From an uncultured Blautia sp. (GTDB lineage: Bacteria > Bacillota > Clostridia > Lachnospirales > Lachnospiraceae), in NCBI GenBank assembly GCA_900540785.1, contig UQHF01000038.1:1-35235 (forward strand): a stretch of DNA of 35,235 bases, in the 5' to 3' direction. The notes under the pieces are model-generated. The model was given only the letters and a program-made list of their open reading frames with translations, was not told the DNA's origin and did not search any database. Shown piece by piece: positions 14,974 through 22,321 of the stretch (the first letter of the stretch is position 1; every line of letters begins with the position of its first letter). The position numbers and the translations under genes were made by a program.

Positions 14974-15035
14974 AAGAAAAAAAGGCAAGAGTACCTGATA
15001 GAAAATAATATATTTTGTGAAATTTGAAAAATGTG

Positions 15036-15069
15036 TGGAAATTTCCAGGGTTCTATTGTAAAATAGAAC
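15036..15069 (+). promoter_or_regulatory. Two palindromes over a likely promoter of the nucleoside operon
   Basis: TGGAAATTTCCA (15036-15047) is a perfect 12-bp palindrome. GTTCTATT (15050-15057) and AATAGAAC (15062-15069) form a perfect inverted repeat around GTAA. A plausible promoter with -35 TGGAAA (15036-15041) and -10 TAAAAT (15059-15064), spacer 17, lies across both, so a protein bound here would control transcription of the operon starting at 15140. The inner TTCTAT-N6-ATAGAA matches the site at 14956. Confidence 0.55.
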
Positions 15070-15139
15070 TATTGAGAAAGAATTGTATATAAGAACAAAG
15101 GAAAACCCGAAAAAACTAAGACAAATACGGAGGAAATCA

Positions 15140-16552
15140 ATGAAGGCTTGGGAAATGGCACAGGAGGTTTTTACAAACGCGCAGCCTGTCATTCGAAGTG
15201 AGGAAGAACAAACCTGGACGGACAATGTAGATGTATCTGTTTTCTATGACAACAATCTCTCCCTAGACTGGGGAAGCAATGTACCAGGCTCCGGAGCACC
15301 GGAAAAAATCATGGTGGCAGCCGTACAGGCTCTGGAAAACAGAGGGTATCGCGTGAGTGGAGAAGGATACCGGCTGCTTCAGGAAGGTCTGAAGGCAAAT
15401 GAGGAAAAGGATTTCGTAAAGCTTCATCAGATTTCCGCCCTTATCCGGAGGGAGCTTGCAGAGGCAGAAAAAGACGAAACCTCTTCTTACTGGGATTACA
15501 CCGTGTACCACTCTTTTGAACAGTACAGAGAAAAGGTAAAATTCCCGGAAAGCTCTTCTGTAAATATAGAATCAGAAGAATTTAAAGAGCAGATCCGCGG
15601 AGCCTGGACAGCGCAGCTGATCGGCGGCGCAATGGGAACTATGGTGGAAGGCTATACGTTCCAGAATCTCAAAAAGGCTTTTGGGGAAGTAACCGGATAT
15701 TTAAGAGAGCCAAATACATACAATGATGACATTACATTTGAGCTTGCGTTTCTGGATGCTTTTTCAGAAAAGGGCTATGAGGTGACTTCAGAAGACATTG
15801 CTCTTTCCTGGGTCGGACTGATTCCCTGCGGCTGGTCAGCAGAGGAGATCGCGATCCGCAATATTAAAAATGGGATTTTTCCACCAGAAAGCGGAACATA
15901 CCGAAATCCGTTTAATGAATGGATCGGTGCACAGATGCGTGCCGGTATCTGCGGAATGGCAGCACCCGGAAATCCGTATCTTGCGGCAGAGCTTGCATGG
16001 AAGGACGGAGAAGTTTCCCATGCAGCCAACGGAATTTTGGGAGAAGTTTTCAACGCAGTCATGACTTCTATGGCTTTTGTGGAATCGGATATAAAAACAG
16101 TTGTGAAAAATGCCATTTCCCTGATACCGGAGGACAGCGAATATTATTCTGTTGTTTCCTTTGCATGGGAATGCTGTGAAAAATATGACACATGGCAGGA
16201 AGCTCTTCTCGCCTGTCAGGAAAAATATAAACGGTATAACTGGATTCATGCTTATCCAAATGCCTGCTGTGAAATCATTGCTCTCTACTACGGAGAGGGA
16301 GATTTTCGGAAAACACTTTACATTATCACCATGTGCGGTATTGATGTGGATTGTAACGCAGGTATGATCATGCCCCTTCTTGTAATCCAAAAGGGAATGC
16401 GTATCATTCCAAAAGAACTGCTTCATCAGGCTTTTTCCCGTCTCGATACTTATATGAGAGGGAGATTCAAATCCATAAGCCTTGATGAACTGGTCGATGA
16501 TACTTTATGGAGTATAAAAAAAGCTCACAAAATAAAGGAGGAAATGAAATGA
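15140..16552 (+). CDS. ADP-ribosylglycohydrolase (DraG)-like protein with N-terminal extension
   Basis: A 470-residue protein. Residues about 155-470 form the DraG-type all-alpha fold. It begins IRGAWTAQLIGGAMG, has TYNDDITFELAFL (about 194-206) in place of the usual T/S-D-D metal motif, AANGILGEVFNAVM in mid-domain and CGIDVDCNAGM near the C-terminus for the second metal-site cluster. The first 150 residues are an extension I do not recognise. The family removes N-linked ADP-ribose using two Mg2+ ions, and some members hydrolyse other N-glycosides. I use the ATG at 15140, with GGAGG 6 bases upstream; an earlier in-frame ATG at 15083 lacks this. It overlaps the nucleoside-binding protein gene by an ATGA, so it may act on an imported nucleoside-like glycoside. 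Confidence 0.83.
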   Translation: MKAWEMAQEVFTNAQPVIRSEEEQTWTDNVDVSVFYDNNLSLDWGSNVPGSGAPEKIMVAAVQALENRGYRVSGEGYRLLQEGLKANEEKDFVKLHQISALIRRELAEAEKDETSSYWDYTVYHSFEQYREKVKFPESSSVNIESEEFKEQIRGAWTAQLIGGAMGTMVEGYTFQNLKKAFGEVTGYLREPNTYNDDITFELAFLDAFSEKGYEVTSEDIALSWVGLIPCGWSAEEIAIRNIKNGIFPPESGTYRNPFNEWIGAQMRAGICGMAAPGNPYLAAELAWKDGEVSHAANGILGEVFNAVMTSMAFVESDIKTVVKNAISLIPEDSEYYSVVSFAWECCEKYDTWQEALLACQEKYKRYNWIHAYPNACCEIIALYYGEGDFRKTLYIITMCGIDVDCNAGMIMPLLVIQKGMRIIPKELLHQAFSRLDTYMRGRFKSISLDELVDDTLWSIKKAHKIKEEMK

Positions 16553-17670
16553 AAAAAAGAGTATTAAGCACAGCAATGGCTGCCGCAATGGTGGTATCTG
16601 CAGGAGCAGTGACCGTACCGGTCTACGCAAAGGACGAGCCTTATAAAGCTGCCCTTCTTATCAACGGTACACTTGGAGACAAGTCCTTTTATGATTCTGC
16701 AAACGAAGGTCTTACAAAACTTCAGGAAGAACTGGGAGAAGACAAATTCACATTTAAGGTAGAGCAGATGGGTGCAACATCAGCAGATGAGGCAAAATGG
16801 GAGCCGACTCTTTACGATTACTGTGACGACGGTTCTTACGATGTAATCATCTGTGGTACGTTCCAGATGATGGACGCACTGACAAATGCTGCAGCGGATT
16901 ATCCGGATCAGAAATTCATCTACTTTGACGAGGCGTTTAATTTTGAAGACGGCGGCGAGAACATTTACAATGTTATGTACAAACAGAACGAGGTATCTTA
17001 CCTTGTAGGTGCTGCCGCAGCGATGATGACAACAGACGAGACACTTGATAAAGTAGATCCTTCCAATAAGATCATCGGATTCCTTGGCGGTATGGATAAC
17101 TCTGTTATCGATGACTTCTTAATCGGTTACATTCAGGGTGCAAAAGATATTGACGAAGAAATCCAGGTAGCTATGGCGTACGTAGGAAACTTCTACGATT
17201 CCGCTGCTGCAAAAGATATGGCTCTTACACAGTATCAGAACGGTGCAGACGTTGGATTTAACGTAGCAGGAAGCGCAGGTCTCGGACAGATCGAAGCAGC
17301 TGTGGAAGCAGACAGATATGCGTTCGGCGTTGACTCTGACCAGGCAGCAAAACTCCCGGATTATGCAGCAAACATTCCAAGTTCTGCAATTAAGAACGTA
17401 GGAAATTCCCTGATCCGTGCCATCAAAATGGATATGGAAGGTGAGCTTCCATATGGTGAACTTGAATACCTCGGATTTGCAGAGGGCGGCGTAGAGCTTG
17501 TGGAAGACGATCACTACAAAGAAGTAGTTCCGGAAGAGATCCGCAACAAAGTAGAAGAACTGAAAAACCAGATTATAAATGGTGAGCTGGAAGTTCCGAC
17601 AGCTCTTGGTGAAAATGCAATGAGCGAAGATGAGATCCAGGCATTATACGATTCCGTAAAAGTAAAATAA
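16549..17670 (+). CDS. BMP-family nucleoside ABC transporter, extracellular binding protein
   Basis: A 373-residue substrate-binding protein of the Bmp/PnrA family, which binds purine or pyrimidine nucleosides for import. A signal peptide (MKKRVLSTAMAAAMVV then AGAVTVPVYA) is followed by mature sequence with LLINGTLGDKSFYDSANEGL, IICGTFQMMDAL, FIYFDEAF, IIGFLGGMDNSVIDDFLIGY and FGVDSDQAA, all family landmarks. Unusually for a Gram-positive binding protein there is no lipobox Cys, and cleavage after VYA would release or otherwise tether it. AAGGAGG precedes the ATG at 16549, which overlaps the previous stop. An in-frame ATG at 16507 is upstream of the signal peptide and unlikely. A hairpin separates it from the ATPase gene. 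Confidence 0.92.
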   Translation: MKKRVLSTAMAAAMVVSAGAVTVPVYAKDEPYKAALLINGTLGDKSFYDSANEGLTKLQEELGEDKFTFKVEQMGATSADEAKWEPTLYDYCDDGSYDVIICGTFQMMDALTNAAADYPDQKFIYFDEAFNFEDGGENIYNVMYKQNEVSYLVGAAAAMMTTDETLDKVDPSNKIIGFLGGMDNSVIDDFLIGYIQGAKDIDEEIQVAMAYVGNFYDSAAAKDMALTQYQNGADVGFNVAGSAGLGQIEAAVEADRYAFGVDSDQAAKLPDYAANIPSSAIKNVGNSLIRAIKMDMEGELPYGELEYLGFAEGGVELVEDDHYKEVVPEEIRNKVEELKNQIINGELEVPTALGENAMSEDEIQALYDSVKVK

Positions 17671-17684
17671 ACAAATAACGGCAT

Positions 17685-17730
17685 GGAGAATCCAGTCCCG
17701 GTATTCATCCGGAACTGGATTTTCCTTTTT
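17685..17730 (+). terminator. Hairpin between binding protein and ATPase genes
   Basis: GGAGAATCCAGTCCCGG (17685-17701) pairs with CCGGAACTGGATTTTCC (17709-17725) around a 7-nt loop and is followed by TTTTT. It has all parts of an intrinsic terminator but sits inside an operon. Partial read-through would give more binding protein than membrane components, and it also protects the 3' end of the upstream message. Confidence 0.85.
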
Positions 17731-17766
17731 AAGCATTTTAAATAAAGAGAGACGGGGTGAAAGGAT

Positions 17767-19320
17767 TTGGATAATCAAGTGGTATTACAGATGAACCACA
17801 TTATGAAGATTTACGGGAATGGTGTGGTTGCAAATGAAGATGTATCCCTGGAACTTAGAAAAGGAGAAATCCATGCGCTGCTGGGAGAGAACGGCGCGGG
17901 AAAAAGTACGCTTATGAAGGTACTTTTCGGAATTGAATCTCCGGACCAGGGCGAAATTATCCTGAATGGAAATAAGACTTCTATAAAATCTCCACAGGAC
18001 GCTATCAGCAAGGGAATCGGTATGGTGCATCAGCACTTTATGCTTGTTCCATCCCTTTCTGTTGCGGAAAATATTATCCTTGGCGTTGCGCCGAAAAAAG
18101 GAATTTTCATTGATATGGACAAGGCAGTAAAAGCTGCTCAGGACATTGCAAAAGAATATAATTTTGATATTAACGTAAAAGAAAAAGTAGAAGAGATCCC
18201 GGTTGGTATCAAGCAGAAGGTGGAAATTTTAAAGGCTCTGTACAGAGGAGCGGAAATTTTAATCCTGGACGAGCCGACTGCCGTTTTAACACCGCAGGAG
18301 ACAGAGGAGCTTTTCGTACAGCTTTTGAAACTGAAAGAAAAAGGACATACGATCATTTTTATTTCCCACAAGCTAGACGAGATCAAAAAGATATGTGACC
18401 GCGCAACCATTATGAGAAACGGAAAAAGCATGGGTACATATGAGGTGGCAGATATTAGCACCCAGGAGATGTCAAAGCTCATGGTAGGTCATGAAGTATC
18501 CTTACAGTTTGACAAAAACGAGCAGCATCTTTCAGACAATGTATTTTTAAAGGTAAGAAATCTTACAGTCCATAATTCTCAGGGCGTTATGAAAGTAGAC
18601 GATCTGTCCTTTGACTTAAAGGGCGGAGAAATCCTTGGAATCGCCGGCGTAGAGGGAAATGGACAGACAGAGCTTATTGATACCATCACCGGCTTAAATA
18701 AGAAGTATAAAGGAAGCATTCAGATTAAGGGCAAGGATATTGCCAGGGCATCTATCCGCGACATCCGTGATATGAAGCTTGCCCATATTCCGGAAGACCG
18801 TATGACTTCCGGCTGTGCCAAAACACTCAGCATCAAAGAAAACCTGTTTTCCAATCAGTACAGAGATCCGAAATACTCCGGGAAGTTTTTCATGAAACAG
18901 AAGGTTCTGGATAAGAGAAGCGATGAGCTGATCAAAGAATATCTTGTAAAATGTAAATCAAGAAAACAGAATGTGGGAATGCTTTCCGGTGGAAATATCC
19001 AGAAGGTAATCGTTGCCAGAGAGTTTTCTACAGAACCGGATATTATTATTGCAAACCAGCCCACACGAGGAATTGATGTAGGAGCTGCGGCGTTTATCAG
19101 AAAGCGTCTTCTGGAATTCCGCGATGCAGGCTGTGCTGTAATTCTGATTTCCGCAGACTTGACAGAAATTTTTTCCTTAAGTGACCGTCTTGCTGTTATG
19201 TATAAAGGAAAATTTGCAGGCTTTTTTAACGATGTGGAGCGTGTAACAGAAGATGAGCTTGGCCAGCATATGCTTGGTATTAAGAAAGATGAAGTATTGG
19301 AGGGAGTCATGTATGAGTAG
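17767..19320 (+). CDS. Nucleoside ABC importer ATP-binding protein (two NBDs)
   Basis: A 517-residue ATPase with two fused nucleotide-binding domains, like NupA/YufO/RbsA. The first NBD has Walker A GENGAGKS (residues 40-47), HQHFMLVPS as Q-loop region, a degenerate signature VGIKQKVEILKA and Walker B LILDEPTAVL. The second has a degenerate P-loop (GVEGNGQTEL, no GK), a good LSGGNIQKV signature and IANQPTRGIDVGA in place of Walker B. One intact and one degenerate site is normal for this subfamily. It starts at TTG 17767, with GGGGTGA 6 bases upstream; the next in-frame ATG at 17791 has no ribosome binding site. The stop overlaps the start of the first permease. Confidence 0.93.
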   Translation: MDNQVVLQMNHIMKIYGNGVVANEDVSLELRKGEIHALLGENGAGKSTLMKVLFGIESPDQGEIILNGNKTSIKSPQDAISKGIGMVHQHFMLVPSLSVAENIILGVAPKKGIFIDMDKAVKAAQDIAKEYNFDINVKEKVEEIPVGIKQKVEILKALYRGAEILILDEPTAVLTPQETEELFVQLLKLKEKGHTIIFISHKLDEIKKICDRATIMRNGKSMGTYEVADISTQEMSKLMVGHEVSLQFDKNEQHLSDNVFLKVRNLTVHNSQGVMKVDDLSFDLKGGEILGIAGVEGNGQTELIDTITGLNKKYKGSIQIKGKDIARASIRDIRDMKLAHIPEDRMTSGCAKTLSIKENLFSNQYRDPKYSGKFFMKQKVLDKRSDELIKEYLVKCKSRKQNVGMLSGGNIQKVIVAREFSTEPDIIIANQPTRGIDVGAAAFIRKRLLEFRDAGCAVILISADLTEIFSLSDRLAVMYKGKFAGFFNDVERVTEDELGQHMLGIKKDEVLEGVMYE

Positions 19321-20377
19321 TGCAAAGAGATTTGACGTTCTGCGGACAATCCTTTCCGTTCTGATCGCCCTTGCCATTTCCTTCGGAATTATTTTCATGG
19401 TGAGCGACCAGCCGGTAGAAGCGATTAAATATCTTCTTACAGGTCCGCTGACAAGTAAAAGAAATATGGGAAATGTAGTAGAATCCATGATTCCTCTGAT
19501 TTTTACAGGAACAGGCGTATGTATTATGTTTTCCGCAAACCAGATTAACCTTGCAGGCGAAGGTGCGTTCCATGTAGGTGGTCTCATCGCTTCCTGTATT
19601 GCAATTTATGTGACAGGAAATGTGATCTCTCCTGTAGCTGCGCTTCTCTGTGCCGGCCTTGTAGGTGCGCTTTTTACAGCGATTCCGGCGATCATGAAAA
19701 TCACAACAACAGCAAGTGAGCTGGTATCTTCTCTGATGATCAACTACCTTGCTCTGTATTTCGGAAACTATATGCTGAATAATGTAATCGCAGACCCGAA
19801 GGCAAGTGCAGCCTCCTATAAGCTCAGTGAGGCTTCCAAGCTTCCTGTTCTTATTGACGGAACACGTGTGCATCTGGGAATTATCATTGCGCTTGGCGTG
19901 GCTGTTTTCGGATACTTTTTCCTGTACCGAACAAAGACAGGATACGAGCTTCGTCTTACAGGTGAGAACGAAGAGTTTGCAAAATATTCCGGTATCAGTA
20001 TTATAAAGGTAATTTTAATTTCCCAGCTTCTTGGCGGTTTTATTGCAGGCCTCGGCGGCGGCGTGGAAATGTTAAGCCCGATCTACAAACGATTTACCTG
20101 GACTTCTCTTCTGGGATATGGATGGGATGCCATCATTATCTGCACACTTTCCAGAAAGAATCCTCTGTATACTCCATTTGCAGCTCTCTTCCTTGCATAC
20201 CTGCGAACAGGAGCTTCCATTATGGCAAGAAGAACAGACGTTACTCTGGAAATCGTTCAGATTACACAGGGTATCATTATCCTTCTTGTAGTAGCGGAAC
20301 AGTTCTTAAGCAAATACAAACACAAGCTGATTGCAAAAGAAGCAAAGGCAGCATTAAAAGAAGAGGAGGCGGCATAA
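19313..20377 (+). CDS. Nucleoside ABC importer permease, YufP/NupB-like
   Basis: A 354-residue BPD_transp_2-family permease with about eight to ten membrane segments. NQINLAGEGAFHVGGL (family position of the N-x-G-xEG motif), ASELVSSLMINYLALYFGNY and TGENEEFAKYSGI are conserved landmarks of YufP-type permeases. I use the ATG at 19313, 8 bases inside the end of the ATPase gene, with GGAGGG upstream. An in-frame ATG at 19253 would add 20 residues inside the ATPase gene. The second permease starts 2 bp after the stop codon, so subunits are produced together. Confidence 0.93.
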   Translation: MSSAKRFDVLRTILSVLIALAISFGIIFMVSDQPVEAIKYLLTGPLTSKRNMGNVVESMIPLIFTGTGVCIMFSANQINLAGEGAFHVGGLIASCIAIYVTGNVISPVAALLCAGLVGALFTAIPAIMKITTTASELVSSLMINYLALYFGNYMLNNVIADPKASAASYKLSEASKLPVLIDGTRVHLGIIIALGVAVFGYFFLYRTKTGYELRLTGENEEFAKYSGISIIKVILISQLLGGFIAGLGGGVEMLSPIYKRFTWTSLLGYGWDAIIICTLSRKNPLYTPFAALFLAYLRTGASIMARRTDVTLEIVQITQGIIILLVVAEQFLSKYKHKLIAKEAKAALKEEEAA

Positions 20378-20378
20378 T

Positions 20379-21299
20379 ATGTGGAATGCAATTTTATCCC
20401 CGGATTTTTTTGGCGCCATATTAAGGGCTGCCACCCCCATTTTGTTTGCAACTCTGGCAGCAGCCATTGCGGCAAAATCCGGTATTACAAATATGGCACT
20501 GGAAGGTATCATGCTTTTTTCCGCACTGTTCGGAGTTATTTTTTCCTCTCTGACACACAGTGCATGGCTGGGCCTTTTGATCACCGTTGCGATCGGCGGA
20601 TTCATCGGTCTTATCCTGGCGTTCTTTGTACTGAATTTAAAGACAGATGAGATTCTGGCTGCTATTGCCATAAACTTAACGGCAACAGGAGGAACCGTTC
20701 TTCTCCTTGTAGCCTTTTCAGGAGACAGAGGGGTATCCACCTCCATCAAGAGTGTATCTGCACCAAATATTACCATTCCGCTTATTGAAAAGATTCCATT
20801 TATCGGGGAGGTTTTATCAGGACAGAATATACTTACATGGCTTGCAATCCTTGCCGTGATCCTTCTGCATCTCTTCCTTTATAAAACACCGCTGGGACTT
20901 TCTATTCGTTCTGTAGGCGAAAATAAGGACGCGGCAGAATCCGTGGGAATCAATTCCAGAAAAATGCAGTATATCGCCCTTGTGATCAGCGGCGCGCTCG
21001 CTGCATTCGGCGGTTTCTATCTGTCAGGCGGATACATGAATATGTTTACAAAGGATATGTCAGGCGGCCGTGGTTTCATTGCCCTTGCCGCTGCAAGTAT
21101 GGGTGGAAATACTCCGATCGGAGGCTTCCTTGTATCCCTGCTCTTTGGTGTGGCGCAGGCGCTTGCAAACGTAATGCAGCTTACAGCAGCTATGCCGTAT
21201 GAGATTATCCTTATGGTACCATATCTTACAACTTTAATTGGTCTTGGCGTTTACTATTATTCTCAGAAAAAGAAAAAAGAACGTTTAAGCGGAAAATAA
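20379..21299 (+). CDS. Nucleoside ABC importer permease, YufQ/NupC-like
   Basis: A 306-residue BPD_transp_2 permease. It starts with a short helix, then PILFATLAAAIAAKSGITNMALEGIMLFSA, the typical NupC/YufQ first transmembrane pair with N-M-A-L-E-G. LSIRSVGENKDAAESVGI is the cytoplasmic coupling loop, and DMSGGRGFIALAAASMGGNTPIGGF precedes the last helices. GAGGAGG is upstream of the ATG at 20379. It is the last gene of the importer operon, and the hairpin at 21310-21332 lies right after it, although the T tract of that hairpin serves the opposite strand. Confidence 0.93.
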   Translation: MWNAILSPDFFGAILRAATPILFATLAAAIAAKSGITNMALEGIMLFSALFGVIFSSLTHSAWLGLLITVAIGGFIGLILAFFVLNLKTDEILAAIAINLTATGGTVLLLVAFSGDRGVSTSIKSVSAPNITIPLIEKIPFIGEVLSGQNILTWLAILAVILLHLFLYKTPLGLSIRSVGENKDAAESVGINSRKMQYIALVISGALAAFGGFYLSGGYMNMFTKDMSGGRGFIALAAASMGGNTPIGGFLVSLLFGVAQALANVMQLTAAMPYEIILMVPYLTTLIGLGVYYYSQKKKKERLSGK

Positions 21300-21304
21300 G
21301 AAAG

Positions 21305-21335
21305 AAAAAGGGGCTTCTTTTAAAGAAGCCCCAGC
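21305..21335 (-). terminator. Terminator containing the stop codon of the PfkB kinase
   Basis: GGGGCTTCTTT (21310-21320) and AAAGAAGCCCC (21322-21332) form a perfect 11-bp stem. On the minus strand it is followed by CTTTTTCTTTC, a good intrinsic terminator for the kinase gene, and the kinase's TAA lies within the hairpin. On the plus strand it lacks a T run but may still protect the end of the importer message. Confidence 0.8.
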
Positions 21336-22222
21336 TTATCAAATGCAGTGTCAGAGAGAAGTGCCCCTGAGGAGGCGACAACGGAAGAAGAAACCCGGTT
21401 GGCTTTTTGAATGGCTGTTTTAAGCGGATCGCCTTTTTTCAGACAGGCGATCACAGAGCCGATGTGGGAATCTCCTGCCCCGATGGTATCCACCTGAATG
21501 GCAGGTACAGGGGGGACAGTTTCTGATTCTTTTCCGTCAAAGAAAAAGCAGCCTTTTTCTCCCAGAGTGACAATTACTGTATTGTTTGTTTTTTCATAAA
21601 GAAAAGAGGCAGCCTCCTGTACCGTGGATTTTCCGCTTGCAGATAGGGCTTCTGTTTCATTCAGGTGAAGAATGGGGGAAAGCCGGTAGAGCCGTTCTAC
21701 AAGTTGGGGATTGATGACGGTAAGTCTTGGTCCGGGAGCAAAATAAACCGTAAGCTCCGGGTGGGCTTCCAAAAATTCCACAATGTTTTTTCCTGTGCTT
21801 TCTTCGATTTCAAGGCCGCAGATATATACGGAGTCGATTTCCTCAAGAGGAATGAGAGAAAACCATTCTTTTTCAAAGAGATATTCTGCTCCGTGGTAGG
21901 AGATAAAGGAGCGCTCTCCCGTATCTTCCACAAAACAGTAGCAGCAGCCGTTTTCTCTTTCCGGGGTGGGAATGGGAGAAGAAATTCCCCGTATGTGAAG
22001 CTCTTCTCTTACAAAGTTTCCGTACACACCTGTTCCCACAGGGGAAAAGAGAATGTAGGGAACCTGGAAGTGGCGAATGGAATCTGAAACATTGTAGGCG
22101 CAGCCTCCAAGGGACATATGCTGACTTCTGATGTGAACGTCTTCTCCTGTTTTTGGGAGATGATCCACAAGATTTACGACAACATCTACTACGGTAGAAC
22201 CGATGACAAGAACTTTTTTCAT
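21320..22222 (-). CDS. PfkB-family sugar/nucleoside kinase
   Basis: A 300-residue ribokinase-fold kinase. MKKVLVIGSTVVDVVV is the first strand, SLGGCAYNVS (about residues 37-46) is the first PfkB signature region that holds the sugar, NETEAL lies in mid-protein, and VDTIGAGDSHIGSVI (about 245-259) is the second signature with catalytic base Asp251 and the anion hole. Substrates in this family include ribose, inosine/guanosine, pseudouridine and adenosine. The location between a nucleoside importer and a deaminase/DeoD pair suggests a nucleoside or the ribose released from one. AAGGAG precedes the ATG on the minus strand. Specificity cannot be decided from the sequence. Confidence 0.87.
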   Translation of the reverse strand: MKKVLVIGSTVVDVVVNLVDHLPKTGEDVHIRSQHMSLGGCAYNVSDSIRHFQVPYILFSPVGTGVYGNFVREELHIRGISSPIPTPERENGCCYCFVEDTGERSFISYHGAEYLFEKEWFSLIPLEEIDSVYICGLEIEESTGKNIVEFLEAHPELTVYFAPGPRLTVINPQLVERLYRLSPILHLNETEALSASGKSTVQEAASFLYEKTNNTVIVTLGEKGCFFFDGKESETVPPVPAIQVDTIGAGDSHIGSVIACLKKGDPLKTAIQKANRVSSSVVASSGALLSDTAFDKLGLL

Positions 22223-22321
22223 AAGTATACTCCTTATAAAAGGGATTTTGCCTGTATGGCAACAGATTTATGCTATCACAGTTTGTAATGTCTTGCAATA
22301 ATAAAATGAAAGGGGACAGAC

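Noticed and set aside
21665..22087. 140-residue + strand open frame
   Set aside because: It is antisense to the PfkB kinase, which has full signature motifs.
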